DNA of 64,000 nucleotides. Source: Typha latifolia (Eukaryota > Streptophyta > Magnoliopsida > Poales > Typhaceae). The notes beneath the pieces are model-generated. The model had not been told where the DNA came from, did no database searches, and saw nothing but the letters and a program-made list of their open reading frames with translations. Positions 24,875 through 34,839 of the stretch are shown in pieces. Each line of letters begins with the position of its first letter. Positions within the stretch are counted from its first letter, which is position 1. Location of the stretch: the NCBI GenBank assembly GCA_019914945.1, contig CM034099.1, forward strand, positions 12,847,001-12,911,000, given 5' to 3'. The position numbers and the translations under genes were made by a program.

Positions 24875-25790
24875 TGATGCAACTGGGTCAGATCGGATTA
24901 CATCAAATAGAAATTGGGCTCAATGGATTGAGTCTAATTATCTTATTTGGTTATTTGGTTTAGTTAGAGTCTTAGTAGGTTAGGATTTTATTTAATTAAC
25001 TAAATCTAACTCTGCACAGTTTTGGGAAAATATTCGCAGAATATTCTAAAAATATCTAAATAATATCAAACTAGTTGTATAAGGTCTCCAACATCTAGAT
25101 ATACAACTTTTATATTCATGACTTCTTCAGATTCGTAATCTATTTGTGACAAAATGATCCAAAAAGATAAAGGAAGACTAGTTTAGTTGGTTTGTTAGGG
25201 TTTTAACATAGTTGTTGGTTTGTTAGGGTTTGTTTGGAGTTGTTTAACTTAGTTGAAGAGTTATAAGAGTGAGCCTCTATAAATATGTGGAGGAAACCCT
25301 AATTGATGATGAAGAATGCTATTGGAATATTGATTTCTTGCCTCTCTATCATCTATCTACCATAATCTCCCTCCTCCCTCTTCATCATCCTTCTACCTCT
25401 ATCGTTGGCAAGGTTTCTCCTAACTTCTAATCTCCCTCGATTATCGAGCCACCCCTCTTCTTTGGGATCTCAACCACTTCGTTCCCTTTGTCTATATCCT
25501 TTAATCATATCCACAATCCACCTTCATCTCCATACCCATCCATAACCCTAACATCCACTCCACCCGTCACCACCACCATCACCTATGTTATTCCATATTT
25601 TTGCACCCGTTGCAGTTCGAATCTACAAAGGCATAAATTTGTAGATTAAGAAGTTATGAATCTAATCCAATTAGTTTAGTAATTTTATGACTACAAGAGA
25701 ATATCTGACGAATATTTTCCTACGGTTGCGCGGACTCTTTCCTGCAATAAATTCATATTTTAAGGAATTGTTCATAACTGATTTTTTGGT
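24875..25790 (+). repeat. Chimeric LTR (U3 of the short-element type, R/U5 of family 1)
   Basis: The first about 280 bases match LTR1/LTR2 of the element at 17804-23975 (GGTTTAGTTAGAGTC, AATTAACTAAATCTAAC). From the TATA box onward (CTCTATAAATATGTGG near 25279; then GCTATTGGAATATTGATTTC, the CT leader, CACCCGTCACC and the GCAATAAATTCA tail) it matches family 1 (10782, 27538, 30350). It has no TTCGAACGC array. The end is a repeated LTR/primer junction at 25784-25850. Confidence 0.75.
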
Positions 25791-25850
25791 ACAAGAACCT
25801 ATCAATCTGGTAATAGAGCTTATCAAAGTGGTATCAGAACCTATTATATC
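25784..25850 (+). repeat. Tandemly repeated LTR-end/primer-binding-site junction
   Basis: About three diverged copies of a 20-21 bp unit combine the LTR end (CCTATCA) with a primer-site motif (TGGTAATAGAG, TGGTATCAGAA). A single copy is expected. A similar array is at 33731-33805. Confidence 0.65.
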
Positions 25851-26516
25851 AATCCACCATGCTTCCGCAACCTTGTCCTCAAGGTGTGAAATTAGGGAAG
25901 TGATCCATGATATCTGACTCGAGCTCCCAAGTAGACTCGTCAATAGGCTTGCCTAGCTACTCGATTAACACTTTTGTCTCCAATCTGGATCCATGGCGTC
26001 ATCTCCTACGGCCTAAGACTTGGACCGGTTTAGCTGGGCTATCTTCCTATATTGGTTCGGGTAAGGCCGAACCCACCACATGATTAGGCCCATCTGGGCC
26101 TTCAATACCGATACGTGGAAAACCGGATGGACCTGGATTCCTTCAGGTAGGTCCAACCGGTAAGCTACTAGACTGATTCATTGTAGCACTCGATACGGTT
26201 CGTAGTGCTTGTGACCCAACTTCTGGTTTAGAATCGGCCTCAATGTGGATTGCCGATATGGTTGAGCTCAAACGAACACCAATTGATCCACCTCGATCTC
26301 TCGCTTGCGCTAGCCCTTGTCATGAGTCTGCTTCATGCGGTTTTGGGCTGATGCTAGGTGAATCTTGAGCCATCTCAAGGTTTCATCTCGGTCTGCAAGT
26401 TCCAAGTCGAGCTCGGTCCGATCCGCCGCTGCGAGTCTATCGTAGGCACGCAAGACAGGGGGAAGTGCGTCCATAAACCGCCTCAAAGGGGGTTATGCTG
26501 ATGCAAGAGTGATGAG

Positions 26517-26819
26517 CTATATTGTAAGACACTTGGCCCATGGAAGGAATTTGACCCAATCCCTTGGTCGGTCTGCTACAAAGCAACGCAAGTATTGCTC
26601 TAGTCTGCGGTTCACCACCTCAGTTTGGCCATCTGTCTCGGGGTGATAAGCTGAACTAAGGTTGACTCGAGTCCCTTGTAATCTCAAAAACTCAGACCAA
26701 AACTCGCTGATAAAGATGTGATCCCCGTCTGACACGATCGTCCTAGGCATCCCATGCAAGCGCGACACTTCCCGAACAAAATTTTTAGCAACCTTATTCG
26801 CTGAAAACGGGTGCATCAA
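26517..26819 (-). pseudogene. gypsy integrase core frame
   Basis: A 100-codon piece of the catalytic core retains the second Asp (IVSDGD) and the Glu (GQTEVVNRR). The first Asp region is just upstream but broken by a stop near 26850. The FLPWAK region follows. It belongs to the pol-only fragment and is not functional alone. Confidence 0.85.
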
Positions 26820-27114
26820 TGCTATGAAATGAGCGTATTAGCTCAGCCTATCCACCACAACGAACACCACTAATTAGCCTCGAACGTCCGGCAGCCCCTC
26901 GATGAAGTTCATGGAGATGCCCTCCCAAATATGCTCTGGTATAGGTAGCGGTTGCAATAGCCCGCTTGGTTTGAGCGTCTTCGATTTTACTCATTGGCAG
27001 ATTTGGCATTCACGCACATATTTCTTCATGTCCGACTTCATTGATGTCCATGTACAGCTTTGGGCCAGCCGCTTATAGGTGCGTAAGACCCATTCATGGC
27101 CTGCTATAGGAGTA

Positions 27115-27534
27115 TCATGGAAGTGTGCCATCTAATATGAAAGTTTGGCCTTGCACCTTCAACTCCACACCTCCACAAATAAAATTAGCCCACAATGTGG
27201 TGCCATCTTCAATCGTCACATCGAACCTGTTCGTGGGTTCCAACTCGAGCCCAATCTTCCTAAGAAGCCTCTTGTCAATAAAGTTGTGAGTGGACCCGGT
27301 GTCAATCAAGATTCTCACTATGATTTTCTTGACTACACTATTCACCCGTAAGGTCTTTGGTGTGGCTGTCCTAGAATAGGCGTGGAGGGATATTTTGGCC
27401 ATAATGTCTTCCACGGGCAGCACCTCCGCTACTCCTTGCTGTTCAACCACACCCTCATCTTCAGCTATAACCTCATCCTCAGCTTCCTCCAATCCATCTA
27501 TTAGCATCACCAATCTCATCGGTTTATGATACAC
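27115..27534 (-). pseudogene. gypsy protease frame, 140 codons
   Basis: An open frame has a Glu/Val-rich N-terminal stretch (EAEDEVIAEDEGVVEQQ) typical of the gag-protease linker. The DTGSTHNF catalytic motif follows, then a fold-consistent tail (FDVTIEDGTTLWANFICGGV). It runs into the deletion junction at 27115 with LDGTLP then stop. It is the best preserved protease in the window. Confidence 0.85.
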
Positions 27535-27537
27535 CTT

Positions 27538-29250
27538 GTTATAGTCTTCTCTTATTACATTAGTTGTTTATTTTTATTAAAATAAAATTTTTGTAGGTCG
27601 CGTTCGAACACGGAAGGGGTCGCGTTCGAATACCCTTGAGAATGTCTGCATTAGGTTCACAAAAATAAAGAATGCAAAATGTGCGTTCGAACGCCTGCAT
27701 CGCGTTCGCACATACAGAGAATATTGTTTGTGTGTTTGAACGCGATCGGGCGCATTCGAATGCAATCGGTAAGAATATTCTAGATTTAGGGTTAATTATT
27801 ATTATTAGGGCTTATTAGCTAGCCTCTATAAAGGTGTGGATGGCAGTCAAATTCATTATGCTATTGGAATATTAGTTTCTTGCCTCTCTATCTTCTCTCT
27901 ACCCTAATCTCCCTTCTTTCTCTTCACCAACCTACCACATCTGTCGTTGGCAATGTCACTCCTAACTTCTAATCTCCCTCGTCTGTCGAGTCCTCCCTCT
28001 TCCTTGGAATCTCGACCACTTCTTCCCTTTTGTCTTTATCCCTTAAACAACATCACCCATCCACCCTCATTTTCATTATCATCGATAACCCTAACTTCCA
28101 CTTCACCCGTCACCACCACCATCATTCAAAATATATCATATTTTTATCCTAGTTCGAACGTCTGCATCGCGTTCGCATTGACAGAGAACGCTTTTTGTGC
28201 GTTCAAACGCGAACGCGATCGGCGGGATTCTACTAGGATTAGGGTTAATTATTGTTATTAGGGCATGTTGGCTAACCACTATAAAGGTATGGATGGCAGC
28301 CAAATTCATTATGCTATTGGAATATTAGTTTCTTGCCTCTCTATCTTCTCTATACCCTAATCTCCCTTCTTTCTATTCACCAACCTACCACATCTGTCGT
28401 TGGCAAGGTCACTCCTAACTTCTAATCTCCCTCGTCTCTCGAGTCTTCCCTCTTCCTTGGGATCTCAACCACTTCTTCCCCTTTGTCTTTATCCCTTAAA
28501 CAACATCACCCATCCACCCTCATTTTCATTATCATCGATAACCCTAACTTCCACTTCACCCGTCACCACCACCATCATTCGCAATATATCATGTTTTTAT
28601 TCTAGTTCGAACGCCTACATCGCGTTCTCATTGACAGAGAACACTTTTTGTGCGTTCGAAAGCGAACGCGTACGCGGTCGGCGGGATTCTACTAGGATTA
28701 GGGTTAATTATTATTATTAGGGCTTATTGGCTAGCCTCTATAAAGGTGTGGATGGCAACCAAAATTATTATGCTATTGGAATATTGGTTTCTTGCCTCTC
28801 TATCTTCTCTCTACTCTAATCTCTCTCCTCCCTCTTCACTAACCTACCACCTCTATCGTTGGAAAGGTCTCTCCTAACTTCTAATCTCCCTCGTCTGTCG
28901 AGTCTTCTCTTTTTTTTTGGGATCTCGACCACTTCTTGCCCGTTGTCTTTATCCCTTAAACAACATCACCCATCCACCCTCATTTTCATTATCATCGATA
29001 ACCCTAACTTCCACTTCACCCGTCACCACCACCATCATTCTCAATATATCATGTTTTTATCCTAGTTGCAATTTGAATCTAGAAAGGCATAAATATGAAA
29101 AGGCAGATAAGGGAGTTAAGGATCGTTTCCACTTGGTTTCATAATTTTCTAAGTACGGGAGAATATTTGGTGAATATTTTACATTGGTTGCGCGGAGTGC
29201 TTCCTACAATAAATTCAGATCTTTAAAAAATTGTTCCGTAACCTATTATT
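27538..29250 (+). repeat. Family-1 LTR with a triplicated promoter/leader block
   Basis: The LTR starts TGTTATAGTC at 27538 and ends just before the primer site at 29256. Inside, a block from the TTCGAACGC array through TATA and leader is repeated three times: the starts of the GTTCGAACG(C/T)C segment are at about 27685, 28152 and 28605 (spacing about 467 and 453). Each block has its own CTATAAAGGT TATA near 27828 and 28739, and CACTATAAAGG near 28280. Both joints fall at the shared GTTCGAA string, where normal LTR sequence (CCTAGTTGCA) switches to CTAGTTCGAACG. Confidence 0.85.
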
Positions 29251-29254
29251 GGTA

Positions 29255-29267
29255 TCAGAGCCAAACG
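29255..29267 (+). other. Primer-binding site of the gag-only element
   Basis: TTGGTATCAGAGCC sits right after the U5 tail of the triplicated LTR and matches the usual plant initiator-Met primer motif exactly. The leader ACCTCAGACCTC follows and is also present, inverted, at 49455-49480. Confidence 0.85.
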
Positions 29268-29285
29268 CACCTCAGACCTCTATTA

Positions 29286-30349
29286 ATGGTTGAAACAAGG
29301 AAGGTGACATCAACAAGGAGACCAAGGAGAGCACATCAACAAGGGAAGACTCAATCCATCATAACTCTAACCGTGAGGCCGATTCCATTGGAGTGACCAT
29401 GGCAAGACCGAGTCAACCAACGTCCATGGGTGTGAATATGGGCTTCGCGGATGAACTTAGGGGCATATTCCAAACAGTGTTGCATGGAGTTGAGGCAATG
29501 CAGAATGATCATAATTCTTTAAAGGAATATGTCATGAACCAATCAGTTTCGTCATCTCCTCGACAAAGATCGGTGCCTCAAGGACCAGCGGTGGGACCAT
29601 ATCAAATTGATATCCCACAAGTCCAGGTGGGACATGTGAGTGTCAATGATCCTTATTTACCTATGCCCACACATCATCCCCAAACTCCGATACAAAACCT
29701 AAGACCGACGGTGGTGGAACCCGAGAGGCGTGCGGCACCGGTGCACTTCGTCGATGAGGAGGATTAGCACTTTGAGGATAAGGTTGATCTCTTCAAAGAT
29801 GGTGATGGATGTGCTCGAGGATTTAGAGAAGGAGATCAACATGCACAAAGGTTCAGACCTGAACCAAAGATCTTTCACAAACCCGACAATGCTATTCGGG
29901 GGAGAACCGCACACTTGGACTTTCCAAATTTCTAAGGTGGTGATCCAATGGATTGGATGTTTCAAGTTGAACAATACTGTGATTGTCAAGGGACAGCGGA
30001 GGATGCAAAGGTCCAGATGGCAAGCTTTCACCTCCAACGAACAACATTGCATTGGTATCGATCGGTTATTCGTGGTGGAAGATTTACCGGTTGAGATGAC
30101 TTTTATAGGAGGATTACATGCAAATTTGGGACAGCGGCATATGACGATTTTGCTACCACATTAAGCAAGTAGTTCAGAGGATGACCGTATTGGAGTACAA
30201 AGCAGAATTTGAAAGAGTTAGTAGTCATTGTGAGCCACCGTGACCCAAACCAACATTGATGAGCACATTCATTTCAAGGCTACAAGAGGAGATATAGGCG
30301 AATGTTCGTGCTCTATGTCCTACCACTCTTGAGGAGGCCTTTGAGAAGG
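29286..30349 (+). pseudogene. gypsy gag of the family-1 element
   Basis: Begins MVETRKVTSTRRPRRAHQQG just after the leader. The continuing frame at 29393 reads GVNMGFADELRGIFQ, EAMQNDHNSLKEYVMN, then a proline-rich linker and VHFVDEED. The capsid core is recognisable across frames up to STFISRLQEEI near 30280 and LEEAFEKVIG at 30349. Frameshifts occur near 29760 and 29990. No protease or RT follows: at 30350 it meets an LTR in the opposite orientation. Confidence 0.8.
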
Positions 30350-31146
30350 TGATAGGTCACGGAATAATTCCTTAAAGATCTAAATTTATTGCAGGAAGTA
30401 GTCCGCGCAATCGAGGGAAAATATTCACTAGATATTTTCCCATAGTCAGAAAATTATGAAACTATGTGGAATCGATCTACGTTTTTCATATTTTTGCCCT
30501 TCGCAGATTTGAGCTATAACTAGGACTAAAATATGATATATTGCGGATGATGGTGGTGGTGATGAGTGGAGTGGAAGTTAGGTTTATGGATGTTAATGGA
30601 GATGATGATGGATGGGTTGTGTTGTTTAAGGGATATAGATGAAGGGGAAGAAGTGGTCGAGATCCCAAAGAAGAGGGAGGGCTCGACAGATGAAGGAGAT
30701 TAGAAGTTAGGAGAGATCTTGTCAATGGTAGAGGTTGAAGGATGGTGAAGAGGGAGGAGGGAGAGAGAATAGAGAGGAGATAGGAGGCAAGAAATTAATA
30801 ATCCAATAGTATAATGAATTTGGCTGCCATCCACACCTTTATATAGGCTAGCCAACAAGCCCTAATAACAATAACTAACTCTAATCCTAGTGGAATCTCG
30901 TCGATTGCATTTGAATGCATCCGATCATGTTCGAACGCACAAATGGTGTTCTTTGTATGTGCGAACGTGATATAGGCGTCTGAACGCCGCGTTCGAACAC
31001 ACATTTCGCATTCTCTATATTTGCGAACCTAATGCAGGCGTTCACAATGGCGTTAGTACACGATCCCTTTTGTGTTCGAACGCAACCTATAGAAATTTTA
31101 TTTTAACAAAAATAAATAATTAATACAATAAAAAAAGACTCTGACA
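30350..31146 (-). repeat. Family-1 LTR, minus orientation, complete
   Basis: Read on the minus strand it starts TGTCAGAGTC at 31146 and ends CCTATCA at 30350 (797 bp). U3 (31090-30900) has the TTCGAACGC array. The TATA is CTATATAAAGG near 30840, and the CT leader and the U5 tail (GCAATAAATTTAGATC) follow. It directly follows a polypurine-like GAAGCGTGGTGGGC segment of the pol at 31147, so it is the 3' LTR of that pol. Confidence 0.85.
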
Positions 31147-33590
31147 AGGTATATCAGCCCACCACGCTTCCCCCACCTTGCCCTCAAGGTGTGAAGTCGA
31201 GGAAACGCTCCAAGATATTAGTCTCTAACTCCCATGTCGCCTCATCGGATGGCTTGCCAAGCCACTCGACTAGAATCTCCACCTCTAATCTGGTACCATG
31301 TCGTCGTCAGCGCCTAGCAAGTACTCGAACTGGCTCTACGATCTCTATCTCTTTAATTGGCTCTGGTAGAGCTGATCCAACGTCCGCTCTGGCAACTCCA
31401 AATGATATGCAACCGGACCAATACGCTCTAACACCCAAAATGAGCCAATGTAGCGATGTGCTAATTTTTTATTATGCATCGGACACAAAGTCACCTGTCG
31501 ATACGACTGTACCCTCACAAACACCCAACTGCCGATGTCGAACTCCTACTCCCCATGGTTGCGATCATAAACTTGTTTTATGCAGTTTTGAGCAACTTTA
31601 AGATAGGCACGCAACCTCCTCAATGTGGCATCTCTATCCATCAAAGCTAAGTCCACCTTCGTACGATCTACAGATGCCACAAGATCATAAGCGCGTAATG
31701 TCGGAGCCGTGCATCGATACACCACCCCAAATGGAGTCATGCCAATGCTGCTATGGTAGGCAGTGTTGTAAGACAACTCTGCCCACAATAAGAACTCCAA
31801 CCATCATCTGAAAATCTCTCCAACAAAGCACCACAAGTATTGCTCAATGCCTTGATTGACCACCTCAGCTTGGCCGCCCGTCTATGGATAGTAGGCTGAA
31901 CTGAAATTCAATCGAGTCCCATGTAATCTGAAAAACTCAGTCAAAAAGTTGCTCATAAATACACGATCATGATCCAAGACAATCGTGCATGGCATGCCAT
32001 GTAACCGAACAACATCTCTCATAAAAATTTTAGCTACTAACTTGATTGAAAATGGATGTGACAATGTCAAAAAGTGTGCATACTTGCTCAATCTATCAAC
32101 CACCACAAAGATAACAGAATAATCATGTACCAATTGAAGACTCTCTATGAAATCCATAGAAATATCTTCCCAAACACGATCTGGTATAGGTAAAGGCTGA
32201 AGTAATCCGGCTAATTTTAATGTGGTTGCTTAATCCCTTTGACAGACTTCACAAGAACGGATAAAACTCTTCAAATCGTGCCTCAATCCTGGCCACATGC
32301 AACTCTGAGATATCCTTCTATAAGTCCTCAAGACACCCTTATGACCAGCCTCTGGAGTTTGGTGGAAGTGCTCCAATAATTTCTTCCGCAATCCATCATT
32401 TACGGGCACCCTAATGCATCCGCGGTCTAGTAGCTAACCACCTTGATTCTCCAACTCTAGATGGCACTTTGGATCATCCAACACCTCCTACAACAATCTC
32501 AAAACATCTAGGTCAGATGTACATACATACCTCAGCTCATCAAGAGAGGGAAAGGTAGGAGAAGAATAGGCTGCGAGCTCTGTGGTATCGAGTTGGCTTG
32601 ATAGTGCATCTATCGCTCAATTTTTCGTTCCCTTCTTGTATTGAATTTCATAATTATACCCCAGCAATTTGGTGACCCATCTCTATTGTGCCGGAATGTG
32701 AATACGCTATCCCATAAAGTATGGAAGGCTATTTTGATAAGTTTGGAAAATAAATTGCCTACCGATCAAATAAGGCCTTCACTTTATCACCGAATGCAGA
32801 ATTGCCAACATCTCTCTCTCTCTCATAGATCAATAATTGTTGGGATTTTTGTGATAAAGCATTGCTAAGAAAGGCTTTGGGACGTCCTCCTTGCATTAGT
32901 AAAGCTCCTATGCTAGCTCCCGATGCCTCACATTCCACAACGAACTCTTTGGTGAAGTCTGGTAGAGCTAGAACAGGTGCCGCTGTCATTGATGCTATTA
33001 ATTTTTCAAAAGCTACAGTGGCTTCATTCGTCTATCTAAAAGAGGTCCTCCTTCAACAAAAAAGTAAGAGTATCAGCGATCTTGCCATACCCAACGATGA
33101 AGCGGCGATAATATCTAGTCAACCCCAAGATTTCGCGCAATCTTGTGGTAATAGTAGGTATCGGTCAAGCAGTCATGCCTGCTACCTTTCGAGGATTCGT
33201 CGCTACACCTTCCGCTGAGATAATGTGGCCTAAATACTCCACTTGTGGTACTCCCCATAAGCACATGGACTTCTTGATCTTCAATTGGTTTTGCTTCAAC
33301 AAATTTAACACATACTCCAAATGACTCCAATGCTCCAATTCAGTCTTTCTATACACCAAAATATCGTCAAAAAATACTAAGACATACATTCACAATAGAG
33401 GCCGAAATATATCATTTATGAGGCCTTAAAAGGTTGCTGGAGCATTGGTAAGACCAAAAGGCATCACCTAGAACTCGTAATGCCCGTCCGGAGTTCGAAA
33501 TGCAGTTTTGTGCACATCCGCTGGGTGAACTATAATTTGATGATACTTGACCCTCAAGTCAAGCTTGCTGAATATGGTCACCCTGCAAGC
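31147..33590 (-). mobile_element. Pol-only gypsy chromovirus fragment (RT, RNase H, integrase, chromodomain)
   Basis: Right to left: RT palm (33389-33165; VLVFFDDILVYRK then CLWGVPQVEYLGHIISAEGV), RNase H (32989-32759; [20 protein letters not shown]), and the integrase zinc-binding region (about 32400-32250). Next come the integrase core (32157-31882; [23 protein letters not shown]), the C-terminal part (31800-31546; FLLWAELSYNTAYHSSIGMT), and a chromodomain (ILVEWLGKPSDEATWELETN, near 31280-31220). Stops separate the pieces. It breaks at 33590 inside RT, where an LTR tail in the opposite orientation begins. Confidence 0.85.
31882..32157 (-). pseudogene. gypsy integrase core frame
   Basis: Starts MDFIESLQLVHDYSVIFVVV with the first catalytic Asp in VVVDRLSK and the second in VLDHDR. 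The TGGQAEVVNQ segment with the Glu lies just past a stop. The same subfamily reappears, cut by the window edge, at 63846-64000. Confidence 0.85.
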
Positions 33591-33596
33591 TCGTCC

Positions 33597-33738
33597 AACC
33601 CAATTAGTTTCGTAATTTTCTGACTACCAGAGAATATCTGACGAATATTTTTTCATGGTTGCGCGGACTACTTCCTACAATAAATTCAGATCTTAAAAAA
33701 TTATTTCATAGCCAATTTTTTAGTTCCAGATCCTAACA
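33597..33738 (+). repeat. LTR 3' tail fragment (chimeric-LTR subfamily)
   Basis: It matches the last about 140 bases of the LTR at 24875-25790 (CCAATTAGTTTCGTAATTTTC, GAATATCTGACGAATATTTT, GCGCGGACTACTTCC, CAATAAATTCAGATC). It is plus strand and joined directly to minus-strand RT sequence at 33590, so the junction is a rearrangement. Confidence 0.75.
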
Positions 33739-33805
33739 ATTTGGTATCAGAGCTTATCATTAGTATCAGAGCCTATCAATTTAGTATCAGATCCTATCAT
33801 TTAGT
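33731..33805 (+). repeat. Tandem LTR-end/primer-site array (about 3.7 copies)
   Basis: Four successive units read CCTAACAATTTGGTATCAGA, CTTATCATTAGTATCAGAG, CCTATCAATTTAGTATCAGA and CCTATCATTTAGTAT. Each joins an LTR 3' end to an initiator-Met primer site. The copia LTR starts immediately after (33809). Confidence 0.8.
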
Positions 33806-33808
33806 ATT

Positions 33809-34837
33809 TGTTAGGTTTTTATTTGTTGGCAATTGTGTACAAAATATTCTAAGTGTATTTTTTCATGTATATAAGCTTTACACAAGTCTAGAATATCTCT
33901 AGTTTGGAGAATTGCAAGATTATTGAAGAAAAGCCATTGAGTTCACACCGCGTTCACAAACGCGTTTGAACGCGGAATCTGCGTTCACACAGACAGAGAG
34001 TCGCGTTCACAAACGCGGTCGAACGCGAAATCTGTGTTCACATAGACAGAGAGCCGCGTTCACAAATGCATTCGAACGCGGGTACTGCGTTCACACAGAT
34101 AGAGAGCTGCGTTCACAAATGCATTCAAACGCGGGTACTGCGTTCACACAGACCGAGAGCTGCGTTCACAAACGCGTTCGAACGCAACCTAAAGAATTCA
34201 AGTTGTCATGTTCGAACGCACTTGGGCCCGTTCGAACGCACCTGAGATCAAGTCATGCCGTTCGAATGCACCCGGGCCGCATTCGAACGCACCAATAAAG
34301 ATTGATAAAATTGGACTTTCGTGAGTATGGATAAGACTTGGATTTTGCTCTATCTTGGAGATTATATATAAGGATTGTGATGCCCTATCTCTAGGGTGGT
34401 TAAAAAAGTATTATTAAAGGAGACTTCTTGAGGCTACATCGGTTCTTCAACTAACAAGGTTCCACTCATCATTAAAAAGTTAATCTTTCATCTTAAAGGC
34501 TATCTAAACGAAAGATCAATCTCGAGGGTTACTGAGGTTGGACTTCAATCACGAGAAGTAGTGAATCGTGGGTTCTAGCGAGCAAGACTAAGAAGAACAA
34601 ATTCGTTTGGATCGACGGGTTGTTTTGTGAGTCAGTCTTGTAACTACTACTATTCTTGTGATTGGTTTTGATCCGAGTTTGGATTCGTGGTTTTTTTCCC
34701 GTTTGGGTTTTTCCACGTTAAAATCTTGGCATTCATCTCTGCTTTCGTTCTTAATATTTCTACGGACTTTTACTTAAACGAACGAGTGTTATCATAGCCT
34801 AGTATTTAGATACATACTTGTGTCTACGAGTTTTTCA
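33809..34837 (+). repeat. Copia 5' LTR
   Basis: TGTTAGGTTTTTATT...GAGTTTTTCA, 1029 bp. A GC-rich array at 33949-34290 is followed by a TATA-like ATTATATATAAGG near 34364. The first 200 bases match 40177-40378. The primer site follows two bases after the end. Confidence 0.9.
33949..34200 (+). repeat. 53-bp tandem repeat with TTCGAACGCG motifs
   Basis: Units start at 33949, 34002, 34055, 34108 and 34161, an exact 53-base period repeated about 4.7 times. Each holds CGCGTTCACAAACGC, a TTCGAACGCG-type palindrome and GCGTTCACACAGACAGAGAG. Four more isolated TTCGAACGCA/TTCGAATGCA motifs follow to 34290. A shadow open frame across this tract is not a gene. Confidence 0.9.
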
Positions 34838-34839
34838 AT

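Larger units (their letters stand above)
25855..27534 (-). mobile_element. Pol-only gypsy chromovirus fragment (protease, integrase, chromodomain)
   Basis: Read right to left: protease (27534-27115; ILIDTGSTHNFIDKRLLRKI, intact DTGS), then a deletion removing RT and RNase H. Next come the integrase zinc-binding region (HDTPIAGHEW with ECQICQ, about 27110-26990), the integrase core (IVSDGDHIFIS and TDGQTEVVNRRLEQYL, 26819-26517), and a chromodomain (LGKPIDESTWELESDI, about 25970-25900). A polypurine-like GGAAGCATGGTGG follows. Its 3' end abuts the primer-site array of an LTR in the opposite orientation, and its 5' end abuts a plus-strand LTR at 27538. Confidence 0.85.

Noticed and set aside
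33949..34200. CRISPR-like array
   Set aside because: Constant 53-bp units without unique spacers, in a plant LTR. It is an ordinary tandem repeat.
33949..34290. GTTCGAA words as tRNA T-arms or pol III genes
   Set aside because: The B-box-like word is present, but there is no A-box, cloverleaf or terminator at the right spacing.
33966..34298. 110-codon frame through the copia LTR array
   Set aside because: A by-product of the 53-bp tandem repeat. The period is not a multiple of three, so units are read in changing frames.
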